Shown: positions 1 through 7,065, numbered from the stretch's first letter. The stretch is DNA of 24,464 nucleotides from Candidatus Staskawiczbacteria bacterium RIFOXYD1_FULL_32_13 (GCA_001820485.1 MHPU01000010.1:12818-37281); one strand, 5' to 3'. Notes: generated by a model from the letters alone, not told the origin. Numbers and translations are program-made.

Positions 1-2
1 CC

Positions 3-620
3 TACGCACGAAACGGCGGCCTTGAGCCGTCGTCGAGTCAGAAACATGCCCGTGAGATCATGGACAAGAACTTCTTTGGTGTCGAAGAGGCCATCAGCCA
101 CTTCGGTATCAACCCGACTCGTCGGCAACTCGCCGCCCTGTCAGAAGTTCCGTTTTCCGAAGCCACGCTCCAGCAGGCCAAGGACACCCACGTGCTCGTC
201 GCCGTGTTCCCGCTCTCCCTGTTGGAGGTTCGGGCAAAGGTGCAGGGCAAGGGGTTGTTCTACGATCAGAAATGGTACAATGAAGAGGCATTCGCCAGCG
301 AACGTGGAGAAGTTTCGTGGCAGTTGGTTCGCAAGACCCCTGTCGACAACTCCACTTCGAAGAACTGGACGGCCCAACAGGCACTGCTCGGCGAGGACGA
401 CGAGGTTCCGACCACCCAAGTTCTGGTCTACACCATCATCGGCCATTTCCTGGCAACCGGCGAGCGGTTGTTCGAAAAGATCTACGTTCGCACGTCCAGC
501 GTTGACTCGGGCGGCTACCGTGTCTGCGTCGGCCACTTCGGCGTCGGTGGTCTCTCTGTCGGCAGCTACTGGGATGACCTTTCCGATGACTGTTTGGGCG
601 TCTCGTCCGCTCGGAAGTAA
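3..620 (+). CDS. DGR target (variable) protein, 5'-partial
   Basis: This is the protein diversified by the retroelement. The frame is open from base 3 with no stop, so the gene begins outside the window; the first in-frame ATG is at 60 (186 residues from there), but the codons before it read like protein too. Numbering from that ATG, residues 147-186 are the variable repeat, which runs almost to the stop codon. The C-terminus carries the pattern W-D-D followed by L-G-V-S-S-A-R, typical of C-type-lectin/formylglycine-generating-enzyme folds used as DGR scaffolds. In that fold the variable residues form a ligand-binding face. No signal peptide can be judged because the N-terminus is missing. 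The gene is much richer in G and C than the DNA after base 700. Family assignment is from the DGR context and C-terminal motif; the ligand is unknown. Confidence 0.88.
   Translation, partial: YARNGGLEPSSSQKHAREIMDKNFFGVEEAISHFGINPTRRQLAALSEVPFSEATLQQAKDTHVLVAVFPLSLLEVRAKVQGKGLFYDQKWYNEEAFASERGEVSWQLVRKTPVDNSTSKNWTAQQALLGEDDEVPTTQVLVYTIIGHFLATGERLFEKIYVRTSSVDSGGYRVCVGHFGVGGLSVGSYWDDLSDDCLGVSSARK
498..616 (+). repeat. DGR variable repeat (VR)
   Basis: This 119-base segment aligns without gaps to 988-1106 (constant offset 490). There are 19 mismatches, at 504, 511, 516, 526, 534, 541, 544, 546, 555, 556, 561, 562, 565, 567, 579, 580, 585, 591 and 592. In each case TR has A and VR has G, T or C. 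They change 15 codons, mostly Asn (AAC/AAT) codons of TR into Asp, Tyr, His, Ser, Gly, Leu or Cys. The last 24 bases (593-616) are identical to TR and are the likely initiation-of-mutagenic-homing segment, ending in the last sense codon. This is the signature of adenine-specific mutagenic retrohoming. Confidence 0.97.
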
Positions 621-664
621 TCTGAGCACTTGATGCCTCGATTCCTTGTCTCTTTTGAAACCTT

Positions 665-704
665 GAGCCTTCGGCGAAAATTTTTTTCGCAGGAGGCTCT
701 TTTA
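665..704 (+). terminator. Terminator after the target gene
   Basis: A two-part hairpin lies 45 bases after the stop codon. The outer stem pairs GAGCCT (665-670) with AGGCTC (694-699), and the inner stem pairs GCGAAAA (674-680) with TTTTCGC (684-690) around a TTT loop. A T-rich run follows at 698-704. It should end the target-gene transcript and separate it from the template RNA. Confidence 0.75.
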
Positions 705-987
705 TTTTCTACAATTTTCATGTAAAATAAAATTGCTTGCTAGTGCAGATGCGGTTACGGCTTCATCTCGCAAGCATCTCGAATCTTTGAGGTTCACCAG
801 AGTATCGTTGTTTACGGATAACGGTAGCGTGTGAGAAAGATTAGATAGAACTTCTTGTTTATTCTTTAGTGAGATGATAAGTAAAATTATCTGCTCAATA
901 ATTAAATACAAAAGAAAGAGAATATAGGTCTATTTCCAATAGGAAGTAAATCTCAATCTTTAGTGATTCAGATGAGAATAAGCAAAG
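705..987. other. Non-coding spacer upstream of the template repeat
   Basis: No convincing gene is present. A 69-codon minus-strand open frame (702-911) has no family resemblance and an odd composition. The segment probably contains the promoter and 5' part of the template RNA, but I could not identify a good promoter. AT-rich sequence resumes abruptly here after the GC-rich target gene. Confidence 0.5.
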
Positions 988-1106
988 AGCGTTAACTCGG
1001 ACGGCAACCGTGTCTACGTCGGCAACTTCGACGACAGTGGTCTCAATGTCAACAACAACTGGGATGACAATTCCAATGACAATTTGGGCGTCTCGTCCGC
1101 TCGGAA
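988..1106 (+). repeat. DGR template repeat (TR)
   Basis: This is the intact adenine-bearing copy of VR, 119 bases long. It has 31 adenines, 19 of them replaced in VR and 12 kept; no other base differs. Read in the frame of the target gene it encodes many AAC and AAT codons, which under adenine mutagenesis give wide amino-acid choice without stop codons, while fixed residues use codons poor in A. It lies in AT-rich DNA but keeps the GC-rich character of the target gene. The template RNA should run on the plus strand from somewhere in 705-987, through TR, to the hairpin at 1129-1161. The spacer between TR and that hairpin is only 22 bases. Confidence 0.97.
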
Positions 1107-1128
1107 CTTCTATTTTTTTCTACAACTT

Positions 1129-1168
1129 AAAACGCTCTCCTTTTTTTGAGGAGAGCGTTTTATTTATC
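1129..1168. terminator. Bidirectional terminator between TR and avd
   Basis: A perfect 12-bp stem pairs 1129-1140 (core ACGCTCTCC) with 1150-1161 around a 9-base loop. T-rich tracts follow on both strands (plus: TTTTATTTA; minus: TTTTAAG). It sits between the plus-strand template repeat and the 3' end of the minus-strand avd gene, so it can end both convergent transcripts. Because DGR reverse transcription depends on structure 3' of TR, it may also be the structured spacer of the template RNA. That second role is inference. Confidence 0.85.
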
Positions 1169-1514
1169 GAGCCTTAGTTGATTTTATCCAACCACCAAGC
1201 ATTCTACCAATTTCATTTATATCCTCTTCAAATAGAATATACTTTTTGGTGTCCAATACCTTTATTTCCTTACAAAGCCTAAAAAAGACACGCAGAAAAT
1301 TCAACTTCAAACTGGTCTTTTCCAGTATTGGCAGTTTTTCTAACTTAGACATTTGACTGGCCCACAAAACGTTTTCAAGAATATCTAAAATTATATTCTC
1401 GCACCTTTGCCAAATAGTATATCTATCTTGCCGGGCAATGGAATTTCGCAAACCATAAAACTCTTTGTAAAGTTCATAGATTTTCTTAAAAATTGGTATA
1501 TCAAATTCATCCAT
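1164..1514 (-). CDS. avd: DGR accessory variability protein (Avd-like)
   Basis: A 116-residue, almost entirely helical, basic protein fits the four-helix-bundle Avd family, which forms a pentameric barrel that binds the DGR reverse transcriptase and template RNA and is needed for mutagenic cDNA synthesis. Visible family features are an N-terminal helix with F-K-K-I-Y-E-L-Y-K, a basic middle, L-R-V-F-F-R-L-C-K-E late in the chain and the end E-I-G-R-M-L-G-G-W-I-K-S. Placement between TR and the reverse transcriptase supports the call. The orientation is odd: it is on the opposite strand, and its start lies 2 bases from the preferred start of the reverse transcriptase, so the two promoters must lie inside each other's coding sequence. 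No Shine-Dalgarno site is seen. Confidence 0.88.
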   Translation of the reverse strand: MDEFDIPIFKKIYELYKEFYGLRNSIARQDRYTIWQRCENIILDILENVLWASQMSKLEKLPILEKTSLKLNFLRVFFRLCKEIKVLDTKKYILFEEDINEIGRMLGGWIKSTKAR

Positions 1515-1516
1515 AT

Positions 1517-2566
1517 ATGAAAGTTTATAAAAACATTTTTAATAATATTATTTCATTGGAAAATCTCTTTTCTGCGTGGGATAAATTTAAGAGCGACAAG
1601 CGTAGCAAATTTGATGTGCAAAAGTTTGAATGGAATCTTGAAGAAAACATATTTTTACTCAACGAAGACTTAAAAAATGGAACTTACAAACATGGACCAT
1701 ATTCCTCTTTTTTCATCCATGACCCGAAACAACGAAACATTCATAAAGCATTGGTTCGTGATCGTGTGCTTCACCACGCTGTTTTTAACATACTAAACCA
1801 AACTCTTGAGCCGACTTTTATTTCCAACTCGCTTTCCTGCCGGATAGACAAGGGATCACACAAAGGAATAGATATATTAGAATCGATGTTGAGAAAAATA
1901 AGTGGAAATAATCATAAACCTTGTTTTGCTCTTAAATGTGACGTTAAAAAATTCTTTGATACAGTCGACCACTCCATTTTATTGAGTATTATACGCAAAA
2001 GAATAAAAGACGTTCAGACAATGTCCCTCTTAGAAGAAATAATTGGAAGCTTTAGCTCCAAATATTCTAATATTTTTTACAAAAAAGGATTACCAATAGG
2101 CAATTTAACTTCTCAGCTTTTTGCCAATATCTATCTTAATGAGTTTGACCAGTTTATCAAGCATACTTTGAGAATAAAACATTATGTGCGTTATACTGAT
2201 GATTTTGTGATTGTGGCTGACAATAAAGCATATTTAGAAAACCTTATTACCCCAATTAGTAATTTTTTATCACATGAGCTTGCGTTAGAACTACATCCTA
2301 AAAAAGTGTCCATCCGAAAATTTAACCAAGGTATAGATTTTCTAGGTTACGTTGTTTTGCCTTGCCATCGTTCACTTAGAACTAAAACCAGAAATCGAAT
2401 TTTTAGAAAATTAAAAAAACGTGTTAAGAATTATAAAAATGGAATGATTAGCAGACATTCTCTTGAACAATCGCTTCAGTCATATCTTGGCACTTTTTCC
2501 CACGCAGACACTTATGAGCTTGAGCAAGAATTAAAAAATCAATTTTGGTTTTGGCTTAATGAATAA
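1517..2566 (+). CDS. DGR reverse transcriptase
   Basis: The enzyme copies the template RNA into adenine-mutagenised cDNA that replaces VR. It has 349 residues from the ATG at 1517; an in-frame ATG at 1493 would add 8 residues but overlaps avd, so 1517 is preferred. Motifs in order are R-D-R-V-L-H-H near residue 81, motif A with the catalytic Asp at about 142 (K-C-D-V-K-K-F-F-D), motif B as I-G-N-L-T-S-Q at 194-200 (the SQ form typical of DGR enzymes), the Y-T-D-D catalytic box at 226-229, and a thumb with I-D-F-L-G-Y and a basic stretch. There is no maturase or endonuclease domain, and the length fits DGR enzymes, not group II intron enzymes. It is upstream of no other plus-strand gene and converges on the minus-strand accessory block. 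Confidence 0.96.
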   Translation: MKVYKNIFNNIISLENLFSAWDKFKSDKRSKFDVQKFEWNLEENIFLLNEDLKNGTYKHGPYSSFFIHDPKQRNIHKALVRDRVLHHAVFNILNQTLEPTFISNSLSCRIDKGSHKGIDILESMLRKISGNNHKPCFALKCDVKKFFDTVDHSILLSIIRKRIKDVQTMSLLEEIIGSFSSKYSNIFYKKGLPIGNLTSQLFANIYLNEFDQFIKHTLRIKHYVRYTDDFVIVADNKAYLENLITPISNFLSHELALELHPKKVSIRKFNQGIDFLGYVVLPCHRSLRTKTRNRIFRKLKKRVKNYKNGMISRHSLEQSLQSYLGTFSHADTYELEQELKNQFWFWLNE

Positions 2567-2607
2567 TCCTATAACTTTTTAAACCTTTTTCTATTTGTCT
2601 TTTCTAT

Positions 2608-2952
2608 CTAATTTTTCTTTATTGTTTTATTCCACCATTTTTCAAACCACTCACTCCCATGTTTATCAATCAAATAATCAATATTTCTCAGAAACCAAAT
2701 ATATTCATCGCCCCAAATCTTTTTCCAAAAAAAATCTACTTGTGTGCTTACATTTTTTTCCCATTCCTCCTCTTGCTCCTTATTTTCAGCAACAATATAT
2801 TTATCTATTACATTTCCTGTTTCTAAACTTATTTTACTTTGACTCCAAAACCTCTTAGTAGGTCGCCATTTATCTGACGGCTTTTTGTACACAATTTCTT
2901 TCATAATTGATGCGCCTCTATTGTGTTTTATTTTAATTGGCTCTTTAACCAT
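2608..2952 (-). CDS. Hypothetical protein, basic and aromatic-rich
   Basis: Its 114 residues match no family I recognise. It is soluble, rich in Lys, Glu and Trp (a W-F-E-K-W-W cluster near the C-terminus), with no cysteine pairs or membrane segment. Its first ATG overlaps the stop codon of the decayed exonuclease upstream in the ATGGTTAA arrangement, which suggests translational coupling before that gene decayed. An internal ATG at codon 17 (2904) is an alternative start giving 98 residues. It converges on the reverse transcriptase gene. Confidence 0.6.
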   Translation of the reverse strand: MVKEPIKIKHNRGASIMKEIVYKKPSDKWRPTKRFWSQSKISLETGNVIDKYIVAENKEQEEEWEKNVSTQVDFFWKKIWGDEYIWFLRNIDYLIDKHGSEWFEKWWNKTIKKN

Positions 2953-3192
2953 TGTTTTGAATATTTTTGCCTTTTACTCTTTCTCCCTTTAACAACCTGT
3001 CGAATGCCTCAAGATTTCCCATAGCATCGTGAACCGGATTATGATCATGTGGCGTTATGCGCAATCTCTTCCAAGACGAAGCATCGGTAAAATCTCCAAC
3101 AAGCCCTGCATAAAAGTCTCCTATTCTTCAGCAGAGTTATCACTAATAAAAGTCGGATGCTCATTATTTGTAATTTTTAAAAGCCACTGCTT
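2945..3192 (-). pseudogene. Remnant of a DEDDh-type 3'-5' exonuclease
   Basis: Two fragments in different frames look like one gene with an internal deletion. Fragment one (3192-3121) reads Q-W-L-L-K-I then H-P-T-F-I-S-D-N and stops at a TAG. Fragment two (3127-2945) reads R-I-G-D-F-Y-A-G-L-V-G-D, then R-I-T-P-H-D-H-N-P-V-H-D-A-M-G-N and ends at a TAA. The first resembles the segment around the second acidic motif of DEDD exonucleases and the second the H-x4-D third motif; the sequence between them is missing. The N-terminal half with the first D-x-E motif is absent. Assignment is from motif memory only. Confidence 0.55.
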
Positions 3193-3370
3193 TTTCTTTT
3201 TCCTGTTCATCTAATTTATCCACCCACTCCTTTTTCACCGGTTTATAAATATAACTAAAAAGCACCAAAAGATTATATCCCAAATTTTCAGCGGTTTGTT
3301 CATCTATTTCAACGCCATACTCTTCTTTGTAAATTTTTTGAAAATCTTTTAAAGCTTTTTCTGATAACAT
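3164..3370 (-). CDS. Small hypothetical protein of a type seen in CPR genomes
   Basis: This 68-residue protein has an N-terminal pattern A-L-K-D-F-Q-K-I-Y-K-E-E-Y-G-V-E-I-D that I associate with short hypothetical genes widespread in Patescibacteria, often in mobile regions; function unknown. It is predicted mostly helical with no membrane segment. Its last residues overlap the first fragment of the exonuclease remnant in another frame, so the native C-terminus may have been altered by that decay. Confidence 0.6.
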   Translation of the reverse strand: MLSEKALKDFQKIYKEEYGVEIDEQTAENLGYNLLVLFSYIYKPVKKEWVDKLDEQEKEKAVAFKNYK

Positions 3371-3388
3371 ATTTCAAATTTAAAATAA

Positions 3389-4018
3389 TTAATACTTTAT
3401 ATTTCGCAGTGCAGTTAAATGTGGCCAAATCTTATATTTTCCCAATATTTTCTTTGGATCTTTTACTTCATACCAAGGGACTAGAGATATGGCGTTTTTA
3501 TCTCCCTCAACAGGAATATAAATCGACTTTAATATATTTTTAGGTGGCAATACATCAATATTCTCTTCTAATAGAAAAACTCTAAATCCGCTCTTTGGTA
3601 TAATGCGTACTTTTAAAACATTTTGACGAATCAACTTCTTGATTGTACGTATTTCTAATTTAAAATATATGTCGAGTTCAAAATCCGTATATCGAGTTTT
3701 ATGAATTTTGCAGATATTCTCCGGGATTATATTCCTATCCACAGCATCTTGGCAAGCAAGGCATTTTTTACCCCATTTGTCATACCAGAGCTCTTCATCC
3801 TTAACATACATATCGCAGATACAACAGTTATAACTTTTCCCATCCATAATAGAAAAACCATTGGGTAAATCTTTTAATTTCTCTTCAAACTTTCTCTCTT
3901 CCAATACTGCACCAAAAATCATTTCGTAAATCGCTGTCATCTTTCGTTCCCGTTCTTTTTCCTCTTCTGGGGTCTTGGGTTCTATATAATGATATGTTAA
4001 TCTCATATCTTTTTTCAA
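3389..4018 (-). CDS. Hypothetical protein with a four-cysteine zinc finger
   Basis: The protein has 209 residues. After a charged helical N-terminus there is a probable zinc-binding knuckle pair, C65-x2-C68 and C86-x2-C89, with W-Y-D-K-W-G between. The rest looks like a mixed fold that may include a helix-turn-helix-like stretch (residues about 110-135, with L-E-I-R-T-I-K-K-L-I). It could be a nucleic-acid-binding protein; no enzyme motif is seen. Met5 is a plausible alternative start. It is followed 18 bases on by the 68-residue gene and preceded 12 bases earlier by the 256-residue gene, so it is probably cotranscribed with them. Confidence 0.65.
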   Translation of the reverse strand: MKKDMRLTYHYIEPKTPEEEKERERKMTAIYEMIFGAVLEERKFEEKLKDLPNGFSIMDGKSYNCCICDMYVKDEELWYDKWGKKCLACQDAVDRNIIPENICKIHKTRYTDFELDIYFKLEIRTIKKLIRQNVLKVRIIPKSGFRVFLLEENIDVLPPKNILKSIYIPVEGDKNAISLVPWYEVKDPKKILGKYKIWPHLTALRNIKY

Positions 4019-4030
4019 TTATTTTAATTT

Positions 4031-4801
4031 TTATTTATCAAAAATAATTGATTTTACAATACTACTCATTTCAGCTTTTAATGTTTCACTTGGATTTTGA
4101 GATGGCAAGGTTGCAATACTCAGCTGGCGTTTATTGTCTGGCGTATTAACTACAATCCAAGCACCATCGTTCATTACAATTGCTTCTTGGCCATCTATAT
4201 CAATTTTACTATATCCTTTTGACATATCAGCCCCTGAATTTGGGCCATTTAACCATTCTAGCGGTGTCAGTTGGGGGTCATTTAACATTGCGCTTATTAC
4301 CACTGCGGTTAGTGTTTCATTATCGTTACCCTTATACGAATCGGGAATAATGTACAAGTGAGGATCCTCTGGATCACTCATAACTGACATATCGCTTGGA
4401 TAATTAAATGAAAATCCAAGCTCGCTATAATATTTAGAATTATCTATTACGCCTCGTATGATATTTTCAATCTGCTCTAAAGATTTGGGGTCTGCCCTAC
4501 CCTCTTTTGCATCCTTATATCTTTGAAGTGCAGCTGTGCAATTATTATCTACCCAAAATTGGTATCTTGCCTCGGACAATTCCAAAAGCGTTGCTCCGGG
4601 ATGTGTATTATAAAAATTGTTAGTCCATTTATCAAAGTCTGCCAAATATTCTTTAGAGCCAGCATCATCTATTCCATAATCATCAGGGCATTTTTGTCGC
4701 ACAATGACTTGTTCTGGCACAAAGCTTTTATAAACAAAAAATCCTGTTCCCAAAATAGCAACTGCACAAATTATGCTAATGTAGATAATTTTATTTTTCA
4801 T
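4031..4801 (-). CDS. Membrane-anchored exported hypothetical protein
   Basis: The protein has 256 residues. A single hydrophobic segment at residues 5-25 after a short basic start acts as an uncleaved signal anchor; no convincing lipobox cysteine is present. The extracellular part begins with a cysteine-containing helical region (residues 35-120), then a domain starting S-E-L-G-F-S-F-N-Y-P near residue 130. That opening is typical of PsbP-like or similar beta-sandwich domains of secreted bacterial proteins. It is 30 bases downstream of the trypsin-like protease gene on the same strand, so it may share its cell-surface role. Substrate and partner are unknown. Confidence 0.65.
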   Translation of the reverse strand: MKNKIIYISIICAVAILGTGFFVYKSFVPEQVIVRQKCPDDYGIDDAGSKEYLADFDKWTNNFYNTHPGATLLELSEARYQFWVDNNCTAALQRYKDAKEGRADPKSLEQIENIIRGVIDNSKYYSELGFSFNYPSDMSVMSDPEDPHLYIIPDSYKGNDNETLTAVVISAMLNDPQLTPLEWLNGPNSGADMSKGYSKIDIDGQEAIVMNDGAWIVVNTPDNKRQLSIATLPSQNPSETLKAEMSSIVKSIIFDK

Positions 4802-4831
4802 TGTTGTCCCACCGCTAATTTGCCTTACTTT

Positions 4832-5800
4832 TTAAAAATCCATTATTAATATCCTCCCTAACGATTCAAAACTACCAGGATTTACCCATGTTGGTATTCC
4901 TAAATAGCAACTATATTTTAATAAAATTGCAGCTCCGCCAGAATTACCATGATCTATTTTGGCGTCTGTCACATAATAGTCTGTTTCTAAACCAGATATA
5001 ATACCCGCAGTTACAGTTATGCTTTCCTCAGAACCAATAGATGGATAACCCAAAACAATTATTTGGTCGCCAAGGCTAACTCTTTCTTTCGGACAAATTC
5101 TTAGACTATTATTATTTGGCGAGCTAAAAAATTGATTTTTGGTTTCTCCTTTATCAGTTAAAAATTTATCATCAAGCATTATTAATGCAGAATCTTTGCC
5201 ACGAGTATCAATTAAAAATGGATCGCCTCCAACACTATTTACGCTAGCAACTCGAAAACCACCGCCATAAAATCCAACTACGCAATAATTAGCAATTTTT
5301 CCAGAATTATTTGTAATAACATGCCTATTTGTAATAGCAACCAAACCGTATCCTTCAATGTTAGCCAAAAGTGATGATCCCCCACTCACTTCGGGAACTG
5401 TTCCTTTAGTAATATCTACTTCTCCGAAAAAACAAACCACCTCGGCCACCCTATTCTGCCATTCGGTAACTATTTTTGTATAATTTGCACCATTTATGAC
5501 AATGGTCTTGCTTTCAGTATTTGCTTCTGGTTGCTTATTTTTTAAATCAGTTATTTGTTGTTTAAGCTCATTTAGTGTTGTATTTTGTAATTCTGCATCC
5601 AATGCTTGTTGGTCTAATTGGTTTTGTAAAAGTAATTTTTCATTCTTTTGTTGTTCCGAAAACTTTTTTTCTGTTTCAATTTTTCTTTGTTGAAATTTAT
5701 TATACATTTGATAACCAAAAACTCCAATTATAAAGATAACGGCAATACCAATAATAATCCAAGTGCTAGGACGAATGAACTTATTGTTTTTGTTTATCAT
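4832..5800 (-). CDS. Membrane-anchored trypsin-like serine protease
   Basis: The protein has 322 residues. A transmembrane anchor at 13-31 is followed by a coiled coil rich in Gln, Glu and Lys (about 33-95), then a trypsin/HtrA-type protease domain. The catalytic triad is visible: His160 in T-N-R-H-V, Asp203 in G-K-D-S-A-L-I, and Ser287 in H-G-N-S-G-G-A. There is no PDZ domain, so it resembles the catalytic part of HtrA-like enzymes on a stalk outside the membrane. It could process surface proteins or cleave host or competitor proteins. It lies between the HNH gene and the 256-residue exported protein, all on one strand with short gaps. Confidence 0.85.
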   Translation of the reverse strand: MINKNNKFIRPSTWIIIGIAVIFIIGVFGYQMYNKFQQRKIETEKKFSEQQKNEKLLLQNQLDQQALDAELQNTTLNELKQQITDLKNKQPEANTESKTIVINGANYTKIVTEWQNRVAEVVCFFGEVDITKGTVPEVSGGSSLLANIEGYGLVAITNRHVITNNSGKIANYCVVGFYGGGFRVASVNSVGGDPFLIDTRGKDSALIMLDDKFLTDKGETKNQFFSSPNNNSLRICPKERVSLGDQIIVLGYPSIGSEESITVTAGIISGLETDYYVTDAKIDHGNSGGAAILLKYSCYLGIPTWVNPGSFESLGRILIMDF

Positions 5801-5814
5801 AAATTACTTTACTT

Positions 5815-6402
5815 TTAATTATGGCTTGAACGAATTTTACTACTTTCCATTTTTATATGACATTCATGACAAAGCACAGAACCATTATCTATATTCCATA
5901 AAGCATCACATTCAAAAGCTTGCTCTTTTGTTTTGATATCAAATCTTCTAATAATTTTGTCGAAAGAAGTCCTATGGTGTATTTCAATATCATTTACTCC
6001 ACCACATATTTCGCATTTTCTCCCGTATTTTTCAAAAACTTTTTCTCTCCAGTTATTATATTTAGGCATCTCCTCAATTTTTTTTCTCAACTCAAGACGG
6101 ACAAAATATGCCTCTTCTCTCTGTTGTCTTATTCCTTCTTGTTTTGCTAATTCCTCTTCTTCTCTTTCTTTTAATTCTAATTTATGTTCTTCTTGCCTTC
6201 TTTCTCTTGCATCTGTTCTATCATCTGCAGTATCCATCCAGTATATTAGTAAGTTATATCCACCAACAATAAACCCTACAATTACGATAATAATTCTAAA
6301 CAAAAAATGTTCATCTTGCGTCATTTCACAATATAAAGAATATCCTGCTATGAAAAAGGCTATAATTCCGGTTATTAGATTATTTTCTGAATTATTATTC
6401 AT
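5815..6402 (-). CDS. Membrane-anchored HNH nuclease-like protein
   Basis: The chosen start is the ATG at 6402, giving 195 residues. The frame is open upstream to 6474, but those codons lie inside the folded RNA at 6404-6571. Two hydrophobic segments (about 8-24 and 35-55) are followed by a long charged coiled coil (60-110) and a C-terminal HNH domain. The domain has C130-x2-C133, His142-His143, Trp169-Asn170, and C178-H179-x-C181-H182, matching the zinc-ribbon class of HNH nucleases. Helical-hairpin topology would place the nuclease on the same side as the N-terminus. No RuvC domain is present, so it is not an IscB. Possible roles are defence against incoming DNA or DNA uptake; both are inference. 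Confidence 0.75.
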   Translation of the reverse strand: MNNNSENNLITGIIAFFIAGYSLYCEMTQDEHFLFRIIIVIVGFIVGGYNLLIYWMDTADDRTDARERRQEEHKLELKEREEEELAKQEGIRQQREEAYFVRLELRKKIEEMPKYNNWREKVFEKYGRKCEICGGVNDIEIHHRTSFDKIIRRFDIKTKEQAFECDALWNIDNGSVLCHECHIKMESSKIRSSHN

Positions 6403-6403
6403 A

Positions 6404-6571
6404 AACAAAAAGCCCACAGCCAGGCGATCTCTCTTTCGAGAAATCCGTACACCTTTCGATGCACGACCAATCACGGTGAACCTAGACTATGGGTTCTTTG
6501 TACGTGATTGGTTTTTATGCCATACCCTATAATTTCTTATAGGGGTTAGGCAAACTTAATTGTTCGATTTT
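6404..6571 (-). ncRNA. Structured RNA with five hairpins, ending at an intrinsic terminator
   Basis: Reading the minus strand, in order: (1) TGCC/GGCA plus ACCC-TATA/TATAGGGT (6552-6518, one bulge); (2) a 10-bp stem, 6503-6512 with 6466-6475, enclosing a 5-bp GAACC/GGTTC stem; (3) an 8-bp stem, 6458-6465 with 6446-6453, with a GAAA loop; (4) an 8-bp stem, 6438-6445 with 6426-6433, with a GAAA loop; (5) a short GC stem, 6422-6425 with 6412-6415, followed by TTTTTGTTT. The GAAA (GNRA) tetraloops and terminal T-run both fix the minus strand. It starts just after a strong promoter and ends two bases before the ATG of the HNH gene, so it is either a separate small RNA or a 5' leader/attenuator. 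I recognise no known RNA family. Confidence 0.7.
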
Positions 6572-6600
6572 ATTTTACCACTAAACTATTAGCTTTTCAA
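6572..6600 (-). promoter_or_regulatory. Sigma-70-type promoter for the structured RNA
   Basis: On the minus strand, -35 TTGAAA (6600-6595), a 17-base spacer and -10 TAAAAT (6577-6572) give a near-consensus promoter. Transcription would start near 6566, just before the first hairpin. The -35 region overlaps the last codons of the 158-residue gene upstream. Confidence 0.65.
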
Positions 6601-7065
6601 TCCAACGCTCAATGGTGGATATGTTTTTACTCTTGTTGCAATCCTATCCCAGAATAAACCATCTTTAGAATTAGATTTATTTTTATCTAATTCATATAAA
6701 CCTTTGAATGTATACATAAATTCACCAAATTGGTCCTTGTCTCTTACAAATATTATTCTTTTTTGCCTTTTGTCATTAAAGCAATTTGTAAGATGTTCTG
6801 ACCTCATAATGTCATCTTTGCACCTTTCAATAACAATCTTACCATCGCTTGATATTGAGTTATCCCATAAACCATCTGGGTTTATTTTAGGAAACCACAA
6901 TAAGACATCTGGTTCATACACATGTTTTGCTGCGCCCCTTTGATACCCTTTATAATTATGGCCAAAACAATTACACCCATCTTTAATGGTTCTAAAAGCG
7001 GCATTGTCAACCAGATCAATAAAACCCTTGTCAATATATTTTTTTGAAAATTCTTGTTTTTCCAT
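6589..7065 (-). CDS. Hypothetical protein
   Basis: I do not assign a family to this 158-residue protein. It is soluble, with C-N-C-F-G-H near residue 33 and a C-terminal part with F-V-R-D-K-D, F-K-G-L-Y-E-L-D and W-D-R-I-A-T-R-V. The latter pattern resembles small domains found in some nuclease-associated and phage proteins, but this is only an impression. It is preceded at 54 bases by the thermonuclease gene, and its 3' end carries the promoter of the structured RNA. Confidence 0.55.
   Translation of the reverse strand: MEKQEFSKKYIDKGFIDLVDNAAFRTIKDGCNCFGHNYKGYQRGAAKHVYEPDVLLWFPKINPDGLWDNSISSDGKIVIERCKDDIMRSEHLTNCFNDKRQKRIIFVRDKDQFGEFMYTFKGLYELDKNKSNSKDGLFWDRIATRVKTYPPLSVGLKS

Noticed and set aside
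22..633. 203-codon plus-strand frame over the target gene
   Set aside because: It is Arg/Ser/Thr-rich noise in the wrong frame of a GC-rich gene; the frame ending at 620 contains the VR and the expected C-terminal motif.
702..911. 69-codon minus-strand frame between target gene and TR
   Set aside because: No family resemblance, and it begins and ends within non-coding DGR spacer.
1517..2566. Group II intron or retron reverse transcriptase
   Set aside because: No maturase or endonuclease domain and no domain V-like RNA nearby; the SQ-type motif B and the VR/TR pair fit a DGR.
5815..6571. IscB plus omega-RNA (HEARO) pair
   Set aside because: The HNH protein is 195 residues, has two membrane segments and no RuvC domain, so the neighbouring RNA is unlikely to be an omega-RNA.
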